The position numbers and the translations under genes were made by a program. A stretch of 64,000 bases of DNA from Tachypleus tridentatus. Its lineage: Eukaryota > Arthropoda > Merostomata > Xiphosura > Limulidae. The notes beneath the pieces are model-generated. The model searched no databases and was not told the DNA's origin. It saw nothing but the letters and a program-made list of their open reading frames with translations. The stretch covers positions 19,973,586 through 20,037,585 of the forward strand of contig NC_134837.1 in NCBI RefSeq assembly GCF_004210375.1. The letters run 5' to 3'. This document shows, piece by piece, positions 24,986 through 35,200 of this stretch (its first letter is position 1; every line of letters starts with the position of its first letter).

Positions 24986-26826
24986 ATCACACATTTACAA
25001 GCTAACTTTTTCCGGCGAAGATATTTAATGTCCTCGTAGAAATAATAACGTACAAAGAACTTCACTGTTGTTGAACAATTTGTGATATTTGAAATCTATA
25101 AAGTTCTTGGTCAAATTCTGTAGTTTTCCGATTAATAAACGTTAATCACAATTCTAGTTTCCGAGGTCTATAGCACACTGATTCTAACAGACCAATGATA
25201 ATAATTTTCTTAGTGTCTGTAGACGCGTTTGCTTAAATAGTGTAAGGCAAATTTCTACAACATTCAGCAGTGTTTGAACACGCTAGCGTTTTTGTAAAAC
25301 AAATATTGTTGATTCTTACTCTTAAGAATCTTTTACAAATTCAACATCAGACGTCACATACATCAAACTGAAACAAACGTTCAACGATACATCTGGTAAA
25401 CTCATGAGAGGTTTCTTTTGGAGAAAGAACTAAAACATACTAGAACGCCACTGTTAACTGACTGCATCTATACAGGAAGTTTTCTGGATGATGTTCAAGC
25501 TTCTAACATAACTCTCCATCAGGTACTTTAACCGTTGATGATAACCTGATACAGTAGGTCAAAACATTGTAATAATTAAAATCAGAATTTCCCCACTTCA
25601 AAGTTGCTGTTATTGTACTTTTGTTTATTTCGTTGTGAAACTATATAGAAACAGTATATTAGATAAAGTACACTAAGTCCACAACTAAAGTAGGTACTTT
25701 GATCCTCTAACTCAGAATACCAGTTGGAGAAATCTATCAGCGACATTTGTTTTAGCAAAAGCTTCATGGGAAATCTTAGAAAATTATCGCATTCACTGGA
25801 ATCCAGTGCAGTTGTGTCTGAACGCAGTGAGCTGTCTGCAGGTTGATATACTTTTGTAGAGTACAAGCTTTTTCAAATGCAGTCAATTCGGAAGATGAGC
25901 CTCATAGTTACAATGCCATTGTAGCAGCTTCTTTGGGCTTATTATGCTCTTGCAATTTGTTTAAAGTTGTTATCTCGAACCTAGTTACCACAGATACCCA
26001 TTTATTACAATGTAGATATCTTTAACACACTGATGATGTTATGTCAGTATTTTTGGTAGTCCCTCAGTTAACTTGTCAATCTAAATGATACAGATCTTTT
26101 GCACTAGCAGCCATGTTGTCTGTGATACCTTTTTATTAAGCATTAAGCTTGGTCTAAGTGCTTGATTAATAAAGTTATCTACTGTTCAAACCCAACATTG
26201 AGCACTGTAATTCTTATTATTCAGCCCAACAGTTCTGATGTGTGGCCTGCTTAAAGCATTTAAAGAAGTGGCCCAGATGTTTCCTAGCTGTACTTTGGGA
26301 TGTTGGGGAAATATTTTCTTAGCGTCACTAACGGCAACCTGTGGCTTAAAATGGAAATATATTCAAGGCAGACAATTTGCTGGTCATGACGTCAAAATTT
26401 AAACTTAGTACTTCATTCTATGGTATTCGCAGATACTCTGATTAAATGTACAGGTAGGACTTGTAACCATGTGCGCATAATGAGAAGAATGGCCAAAAAT
26501 GTTAAGCATAATTTAACTGAATTTCTGATTCTGACTGCATTTGAAAATAGAGATCAAACATAATGTCGAAAGAAAGTTAGAAGTGAACCTTTATTTACAA
26601 ACAGAAAACAATCAAGGTGGTTCATTACACTAAATCATGGATTACTGCTGTTTTTTGTTTTTTTCAATCACACAGAAATCTTTATTTTATACGTACAGAA
26701 GGCAACTCTTTAAAAAATCTAGATAATAATGATGGGAGAATACAGTGAATTCACGCATTCGTCATTGATCATTCCACCAGTAAAAGTAGTTATATTACTT
26801 TCTCATTATGCTACAAAACACGTATA
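24986..26826. other. no gene recognised
   Basis: 25000-25560 may be more of the same repeat as 24535-24985, but there is no second copy here to prove it. 25580-26560 carries short overlapping open frames on both strands with no recognisable domain; I do not support them as genes. Confidence 0.3.
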
Positions 26827-27493
26827 CAGTACACTCTCACCTATTCGCGGTTCCCCATTCGCGGGTTAGGCTCTTAACCCTATCGCATCGTATGCCGGTA
26901 TACCAGGCTAGCGTCATAACGTCATAAAAACGAATGCTCGGTAAACCGGGTTTTTGTTGGTCATAGAGACTAAAAGCGCTTTTCGAGGGTATGTCTGTAT
27001 TTACTCTCTCAAGCAGTTTTATTGATTGACGTCTTTATCGAACAATTATTACTGAATTGTACTGTACTGTATTATTATTACCTGAACTGTGCGTACTGTA
27101 TTTATCTGTCTAAGTTTGCCTTTAAATTTGTTCCACTTTCTGTCAATTTTAATACATGTGTTGTACTTATAGAAAATGACTTTACGGAACAGTAATACAG
27201 TATGGGTAACTATACTATGTACGTTTCTTTTTGATTAAAATATTGTTGCAGTACAAAATTAAAATGTGTTTACATTATCATTACTACATTAGTGAAATAC
27301 ATGACTGCATGCAATATTACTATATTATTACTGTATGAATGAGTAAGAGTGTCTTTAGAAAGTGTCTGGGAAGCATTTAGTACCGTATATAATCTCATAC
27401 ATAGAAGTTTTAAAACTGCATCCAATATTCGCGGTTTTTCGCTATTCGCGGGGGTTAAAGAACGTAACCCCCGCGAATAGCGAGGGAATACTG
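26827..27493. mobile_element. non-autonomous DNA transposon, pogo/Tc1-mariner type
   Basis: A 667-bp element starting CAGTACACTCTCACC and ending TACTG, flanked by TA on both sides (26825-26826 and 27494-27495). Imperfect terminal inverted repeats share CAGTA and TATTCGCGG blocks. The right end holds a strong hairpin in which CGCTATTCGCGGGGGTTA pairs with TAACCCCCGCGAATAGCG (27439-27481). There is no transposase frame. CAGT ends and TA target sites fit pogo/Tigger-like elements. Confidence 0.7.
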
Positions 27494-27730
27494 TATAGTT
27501 AAATATTTACAAAAATTGCATTGATTATTTATCTATATATCTCTGCAGCGATCTCTTCCATGAAAAAAACTTTAAGTAGCATCGAAGGGGGAATGACCTA
27601 GAATAATAAGTCATCAAGGCAACTGCAAGTTATCTGTATTTGAGAAATGATCATTATCATGAAAGATACACTGATGTTCCTTCATGCATAGACATGAAAT
27701 ATTTTGAAAGGCTTAGATAAAAGTATCGTC

Positions 27731-27989
27731 TGTTTGTTGTTTGAATTTTACGAGAGTTATCTGCGCTAGTCGTGCCTAATTTAGCAGAGTGAGATTAAAG
27801 GGAAGGTAGCTGGTTATTACCATCCACGTCAACTCTTGGACTACTCTTTTACAAACAAATAATGTGATTTGTCTAACATGATAATATCCTCACAGATGAA
27901 AGAACAAGCATATTCGGTGTGATGTGAATTTAAACCCGCGACCATAATATTATGATTCGAGCGCACTAAACACTTGGTCATAGTGGGCC
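27731..27989 (-). repeat. SINE, type I, diverged copy
   Basis: Minus-strand copy: GTTATCTGCGCTAGTCG, CAACTCTTGGACTACTC, then an altered tRNA-like head. Confidence 0.75.
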
Positions 27990-28011
27990 GAAGCTCATCA
28001 TTTTAACAATT

Positions 28012-28192
28012 TCAGCCATGGGAACGTTATAATGTGACGGTCAATCCCGCTATTCCTTGGTAAAAGAGTAGCTCAACAGTAGGCGGTGAGTGACGATGAC
28101 TAGCTCCCTTCCCTCTCGTCTTACACTGCTTAATTAGAGATGGCTAACGCAGAAAGCCATCGTGTAGCTTTGCGCGAAATTCAAACAAAACA
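28012..28192 (+). repeat. SINE, type I, 5' truncated
   Basis: Plus-strand copy lacking the tRNA-like head. It begins at the CAGCCATGG.. part of the body and runs to the tail AGCTTTGCGCGAAATTC then AAACAAAAC. It lies next to an oppositely oriented copy (27731-27989). Confidence 0.8.
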
Positions 28193-28419
28193 ATGATAGT
28201 TTAAAGATTTATATAAGCTTAGCGTTTACTTTGAGAATGTATTATAAAATAATGATAACTAATACCTTCAAATTCAGGGTAAAATTAATTATTTTCATCA
28301 AGTTAATACTTGTATCTAAATTAGAATAATCGTTAAGCAAGTTATAATAATAAAGAACTTTCAATACATGAAGTGGTAACTACATCTTAATCGTAAGATC
28401 CAGATTGTTAAGGAGTTGA

Positions 28420-28536
28420 TTGGTTGTTATTTGGGGCAAAGCTACATTATGGACCATCCGTGCTATCTCTAGCAACATATTAAAATGCGTTTTTTAATAT
28501 CATAAGACTGTATACCTGAGCCACTGTGGACGGGCA
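28420..28536 (-). repeat. SINE, type III copy
   Basis: Minus strand: head CCACAGTGGCTCAGG, middle region, then AGCACGGATGG and TAATGTAGCTTTGCC. It is diverged but colinear with the other type III copies. Confidence 0.5.
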
Positions 28537-28626
28537 GTCACTATTACAGTAATAGTTGTCGTAAATCTTTTCTTACCTTTATCAACGTGCAAAACATTTG
28601 TTTTATTAACTGTTCATAGATTATAA

Positions 28627-28654
28627 GGCCCGGGTTCGATTCCCGGCATGGGAA
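28627..28654 (+). other. tRNA-like 3' half (tRNA-Glu-like T arm and acceptor strand)
   Basis: A perfect 5-bp T stem, CCGGG (28630-28634) with CCCGG (28642-28646), around loop TTCGATT, followed by CATGGGAA, which resembles the 3' acceptor strand of tRNA-Glu. There is no D arm, anticodon arm or 5' acceptor strand, so it is not a tRNA gene. It lies inside the target-site duplication of the adjacent SINE and so seems to have inserted with it. The isotype is inference from memory of tRNA-Glu sequences. Confidence 0.55.
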
Positions 28655-28934
28655 CACATTTTCATGGCCTAGCGCGTTAAGGCGTGCGCTTCGTAATCTG
28701 AGGGTCGCGGGTTCGCGCCCAAGTCGCGCCAAACATGCTCGCCCTCCCAGCCGTGGGGGCGTTATAATGTGACGGTCAATCCCACTTTTCGTTGGTAAAA
28801 GAGTAGCCCAAGAGTTGGCGGTGGGTGGTGATAACTAGCTGCCTTCCCTCTAGTCTTACACTGCTAAATTAGGGACGGCTAGCACAGATAGCCCTCGAGT
28901 AGCTTTGTGCGAAATTCCAAAACAAACAAACAAA
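28655..28934 (+). repeat. SINE, type I, full length, with 11-bp target-site duplication
   Basis: Head CATGGCCTAGCGCGTTAAGG from 28663, B-box-like GGGTTCGCGCCC, body, and tail AGCTTTGTGCGAAATTCC with (AAAC)n. CATAGATTATA occurs at 28615-28625 and again at 28935-28945, so the inserted unit is 28626-28934 and includes the tRNA-like half at 28627-28654. It is little diverged and looks young. Confidence 0.9.
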
Positions 28935-28945
28935 CATAGATTATA

Positions 28946-29215
28946 TAAGACATTCGAAAATTATGTTTTTTTATTTCTATATTTTTGTTCTTAAAATTTC
29001 CGCAAGAGGACAACGTATAAGCATTTTCGCCAATGGAGTAGGGGAGCTTAACGATTGTAGTGTTCATATTTTGGTATTAATTTAACTTTAGGAATCAGAG
29101 AAGACAATGTAGCTTTAAGTAAAGTGTTCGCTGTAAAGAATGAAAGCTAAGCTATTTTGTATTATTTTATAGATTTATTTCATTACTTTGGAGTTTTTGA
29201 AAGACAAGAAAGAAC
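28946..29215 (+). promoter_or_regulatory. 5' flank and leader of the fry gene
   Basis: AT-rich, and it ends 18 bp after an in-frame TGA (29198-29200) that sets the first in-frame ATG at 29216. A pyrimidine-poor possible splice acceptor (TTTTATAG, AG at 29171-29172) could end a 5' UTR intron. No TATA box or CpG cluster stands out, so the promoter cannot be placed. Confidence 0.3.
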
Positions 29216-32200
29216 ATGATTTCACAAAGTAATAATGATACAGTTACAAGTAAAAGTCATGTGTCTGGTACACAATACTCTACTACTACCAGTACTGTTA
29301 ATAACGTTAGCGCTGTACAAGTTGTTTTACCATGGGGAACAAGAAAAGAAAGGTTACCCTTTCCATCTTCCATACTAATAGACACAGACGTAAAACCAGG
29401 AGAATTTGTTCTTAGAACTCTTTTTGCTGAATTTACTGTTCAAGCAGAAAAAAAACGGAAGCTGTGCTTGTTGAACCATTGGAAAAACCATTATCAAAGT
29501 TACTTCAAAGAGGTGAAGATAGTGTTTTTGATCAGTTGTTGAGCGCTTTAGGTTCAGCTGCAGAACATTGCCTTCCATCGTTGCTTCACACATTGTTTGC
29601 ATGGTATGACAGACAGGGTGTTGATTCTGGACAAGTTTATGAGCAAAGATTTCGATCTGACTCATCAAAGTCAAAAGGTGAAACAGCTGAAAGAACAGAA
29701 CATGATTATCTGCAAGAGAAAAGGGACTTAGCCATAGAATTTATATTTTGCTTGGTTCTTATTGAAGTTTTGAAACAATTTGCAGTTCATCCAGGACATG
29801 AAGATCTTGTGAACCAAATTATTAATTTAGCATTCCGGCACTTTAGATTTAGGGAAAGTGCTCAAACAGGCCCTAATGCACAGAATGTTAATATTATAGC
29901 TGATTTATATGCAGAAGTCATTGGTGTTTTAGCACAGTCTAGATTTCAGTCTGTAAAAAAGAGATTTACTGTAGAACTAAAAGAACTTAGAAGTAAAGAA
30001 CCAAGTCCAATAACAACTCACAGCATAATCAATCTTTTAATGGGAATGAAATTTTTTAGGGTAAAAATGGTCCCTATTGAAGAATTTGAAGCATCTTTTC
30101 AGTTCATGCAAGAGTGTGCTACATACTTTCTAGAAGTTAAGGATAAAGATATTAAACATGCTCTTGCTGGCTTATTTGTTGAAATCCTTGTGCCAGTTGC
30201 AGCTAGTGTCAAAAATGAAGTGAATGTACCATGTTTGAAAAATTTTGTGGAAATATTGTACTCACAAACTTTAGATTTGTGTACTAAAAAGAAGCATAGC
30301 TTAGCTTTGTTCCCTCTTGTAACATGTCTTTTGTGTGTGAGTCAGAAATCCTTTTTTTTACAAAACTGGCACTATTTTTTAGCTATGTGCCTATCTCATC
30401 TAAAAAACCGGGATCCAAAGATGTCACGTGTTGCTCTTGAATCTCTTTACCGTCTTCTTTGGGTCTACATGATAAGAATTAAATGTGAAAGTAACACTGC
30501 TACACAGAGCAGGTTACAAAGTATCGTAAATTCTCTTTTTCCTAAAGGATCTAAAGCTGTTGTTCCTCGTGATACGCCACTTAATATTTTTGTTAAGATT
30601 ATTCAGTTTATTTCACAGGAACGTTTAGATTTTGCAATGAAAGAAATTGTGTTTGACTTGCTCTCTGTTGGTCGGCCCATTAAGATCATTCTGACACCAG
30701 AAAGAATGAGTATTGGACTTAGATCATTTTTAGTTGTGGCTGATAGTCTGCAACAAAAAGAGGGGGATCCACCAATGCCTCGAACAGTAGGAGTTTTACC
30801 ATCAGGAAATACACTGCGTGTAAAGAAAACATTCTTGAACAAAATGCTTACTGAAGATACCGCTCGAACTATTGGCATGTATCAGTATTACCCATATGTT
30901 AGAAAAACCTTTGATGATATTTTGCGTGCCCTTGATGTTCAGTTTGGAAGGCCTATGATGATGACAACTATTCAGAATGTTAACAAAGAACCTGATGATA
31001 TGATTACAGGAGAAAGAAAACCAAAAATAGACCTATTTCGCACATGTGTGGCTGCTATACCAAGGCTTATTCCTGATGGCATGAGTCGCCAGGATTTAGT
31101 TGACCTTCTTGCTCGACTTACGGTTCACATGGACGAAGAGCTGAAAGCTTTAGCATTTCAGTCTCTACAAAACATGATGCAAGACTTTCCTGATTGGAGG
31201 GTGGATGTTGTATATGGATTTATTCAGTTTGTACTTCGGGAAGTAAATGACACTTTTCCTCAGCTGATAGATAATGCTTTACGAATGCTTTTACAGTTTA
31301 TAACTAACTGGAAAAATGCATTGAATGCTCAACCTCAGGTAAAACCAAAAAGGGAAGCAATTGAGCAGTCAAAAACTGAACATTTAACAAATGTACTACA
31401 CCAGGCTGAGGCATTTGCACTTGTTATGTTGTGCAATTGTCGTTTTGTGCCTCGTAGGTTAGGTGCCCATATACTAAAGGAAATAAAGATGCTGATGAAA
31501 TCACTTGCACTATTAAATAAAGGAGAAGAGACTGTAGCAGATGTAATTGACAGGATGTGTCCTTCAGCCTTAGAGAAATGTCTCCCACTGCTTCCTTCGC
31601 ATGAAAAAACTGCTATTGCTTCAGCACAAACTACAGACTTGCAATGGTTGGCAGAGAGAAATACTCAAGCATGGTCTTCTTGTGTGCCAGATGGCTCTTT
31701 AGAAGGTGTGAACAAGCAGTTAAATAACCAGTCAAACCTGGGAAATATGGATGCCTGGTGTACATGCATGATGGTATTTATGAGTCAAGATGGTGTCTTA
31801 AAGCATTGCTCTTTAGCTGTAGCTCACTCTTGGCCTATCATTTATGCTAGAATCACTTCACTTTTTAATTATTTGGACATCAATCCTGTTAATGACAACC
31901 GGGCATCTCTTTTGAGAACCACTACTGTGAAAAAAGCACCAAATGAAAAAGATATGCATTTAAATTTGTGGCGAAACTACCTTATGTTTGCATGCAGAGT
32001 TGCACCTCCTAACAACAGTGCTTCAGTTTGTTATCTTTCACCAGACCTTAGTTTGAGCTCTTCTCCAGACAGCATTGGTTCAGAAAGGTCAGATAATCGT
32101 TCTCCCAACAGTGGAGGAATTTATGCATCCAATTTGTTTAAACAAATAGTGCCACTTCTTCGTAGTGAACAGGCAGATATGAGAGATGCTGTGGTTTTGG

Positions 32201-35200
32201 GGTTATCACATGTAAATCAGCATGCTGTCAAAGACTTAATGGAAGAGTTAGTGCCTTACATTCGTGAAGCAATTGACAGAAAACAAGAAAACATGAGAAG
32301 GAGGCGACGGAGAGATATTTTAAGAGTTCAACTCTCACGTGTTTTGGAAATGATAGCTAAACATGGGACATTTGGAGTAAGTCCCAGTGTGTTAGACAGA
32401 GATGCAGGTTCTCTTAGTACCACATTTGTAGAGTATATTGATGGAGCAAGGCTCTATTTGGAGACTGAGAATGATAAGGATGCATCTGCTATTGTTCAAG
32501 AGATAAAACATCATTTTTGTGGTTTCATACACAAACTAATTAAAAGTTTTTCCTTGGAAAATTGGACAAATCTTTTAGGTAGGGACTTGAGAAAAAACTT
32601 GTTTTTTCTTTTTGGTGTGTGGAGTGGCAGATTTGGAGCACCTTTTGGCATTGATGATAAGCGGAGTCGAAAGATTCAGCTATGTCCTGATTTCGAGTTT
32701 TCATCCTTGCAAGCAATGTCTGCAGTTCTTTGTTGTGGCCCATCTCTTGATGTGAATTTCCTTAATGATGAAAGCCCTGTGTACAAGTGGCTTGATAATC
32801 TTTTAGGTTCTGAGGAAGAAAAACTTTATCAACTTGGACAAGAAACCGTTATTTTGCTTTTAGAATTTAATCCTGACACTGGGTCTTTGTTGGATTGGCT
32901 TGTGGACAGATGTTATACTGGTGATGTGCAAGTTGCTGATGGGTGTTTTAGTGCATTGTCTGCAATCTTTAGTGTTAGGGAGTATCCCTGTGACCATTAC
33001 ATAGCAATTATCAATGTCACGTTAATGAATACTGGTTGCCCAAGAAGAAGTGTTCAAGAAACAGCACTTCAACTACTCCAGCTTCTTTATCAGAGGTTTT
33101 TTCAAAGCTTTGGACTCTCTATTGATGTACATGGAGACATAGCCAATAGTAATGAAGAAGTAACACTACGCGCAGAAAAAAGCAGTTGAATCAGAGTTTG
33201 ATGTTTTGTTTGGATTATCCATGTTCACAACTGCAGTTGTCTCGTCAGTTGGCACACCTTCATCCAGAATTGACCATGCCAATATTTTCTGAAATAACTT
33301 GCAGATTTCAAACAGCTAGGTCAAATTTACGTCAAAATCTTTTGCAGTACTTGCTTCCCTGGTTGTACAATATGGAGCTTGTTGATCCTAATATTTCTCA
33401 GCCAAGTTCATTGCCTCAGTTCTCGAGACTCTCAGAATTTTCCGGAGAAGTACGTAATAAAGATGGAACAGTAGATCAGAAAGATGGATGGGGATCTGGA
33501 GAAGCAACAGAGATGGTTTTAAATAATTTGTTTTACATAACTGCAAAATTTGGTGATGAACATCCTACTGAGATTGAAAACCTTTGGGCAGCACTTTGCA
33601 GTTGTTGGCCCAATAACTTGAAGGTTATCATTCGTTATTTGTTAATTATTACAGGGCTAGCACCACATGACTTGTTATCTTATGCTAAACGAGTAGTATT
33701 GTATATGGCTAGGACTCGCCCAGAACGTTTACTTGATGAGATGATGAGTGAGCTACAGACTGTTGAAACTTTAAATTGCCTTATTGAACGAACTGAAACA
33801 CCACCATTTTTCAGAGTTACCAACATAAGAAAAGGTAGTAACCATTCAGATGATGGAACTTGTAGTGGAACACACCTTGAGGGCTCAAAAGGAGAACTTG
33901 AGCGAGGAACTTTGCATACAAAACGGCGAAGTACTGAAGATGGGTCAGATAGAGGGAGCTTAAGGAAAGATACAGGGAGTGGGGAAGCTTCACTGTCAAG
34001 TGATCCAAGTATCACTAGCCTGGGAAGAATTGTAAGTAATGGAGCAACTTTAACCATAGGAGAGTCACAAAACATCATTTCAACTTCCGTTGAAGAGGAT
34101 AATTTCATACTTCTTTGTCGCTATGGTGAAGAGGAGTTAACTAAACCAGACACTCCTCAACCACATCCTCTTCCAATGCCTGAATATGGTGGTTACTATG
34201 CACCTCTAACTGAGTTCCTACCTGAAAGCTCTCAACCAATAATGGGTTTTCATCGGTGCAACTTGGCAGTTTTGTTGATCACAGATGTGGTCTCAGATGG
34301 TATCAGTATTGATTGGTCACCACATATTCCTCTAATGCTTCATATTATATTTCTGGGAATGGATCATACAAAACTTCTTATTCATGAACATTGCAAGAAA
34401 CTCTTGCTTAATTTGTTATTAATTCAGGCCAAACATAGTGATTTTTGTGGAGTAGCAAGAATACTTCTGAGTAACAAAACAATCCAGTTAGGTTATGGGC
34501 TTTCTCCATTCCATCCTGTAAATGTACTTCAGCATAATTTCATTGAATACCAAAAAGGTAATGGAGAAAATAAAATAATTCAACAAGTTCCATCTGAGGA
34601 ACACATTTCATGTTCTAAGTCACTGTCAAATTTTGATAATAAGAAAACTGAAACAATATCAGAAGGAAGTCAAGTTGCATCATCTTTGGTTGATAGTGGA
34701 CCTTCTTTAGAAGATATTATTAAGGCTATGATTGCATTTTTAGCAGCAAAGAAAGGACAACCTCTTTGGCCATATGAAGATATCACTTCAAAAGTTTGGT
34801 CAATTCGAAGTGCAGATCAGTTACAAGTTTTCCTTCAGCATGTTGTATTTGTCTTTAAAGAATCGGTTCCATTGGCACGCATTGAAGAGCGTTGGGCTCA
34901 AATAGCATTACAGTTGGCATTATCATGTTCATCACGACATTATGCTGGACGATCCCTTCAGATCTTCAGGGCTTTAAAGGTCCCAATTACATCTAGGATG
35001 TTAACTGACATATTGTCTCGCCTAGTAGAGACAGTAACTGAACAAGGGGAAGATATGCAAGGATATGTAACAGAATTGATTTTAACATTGGAAGCAGCTG
35101 TAGAAACACTAGATTCTACTTTTAAGATTAGTGATATCATCAAAGAAATTTTTAACTCCACACCAAACTTGACAAAAGAAAATAATAGAAAAAGTGCTCC

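Noticed and set aside
25582-26025. Overlapping open frames on both strands as a divergent gene pair
   Set aside because: No domain, splice logic or homology recognised; lengths are within chance for the composition.
33170-33230. Programmed ribosomal frameshifting in fry
   Set aside because: Five slips in both directions, mostly at plain homopolymers and with no conserved precedent in Furry, fit sequence errors or decay better than a programmed event.
33680-34108. 142-codon minus-strand open frame
   Set aside because: It is an antisense shadow of fry coding sequence in a Ser-rich region; other minus-strand frames across 29.4-38.0 kb are likewise shadows.
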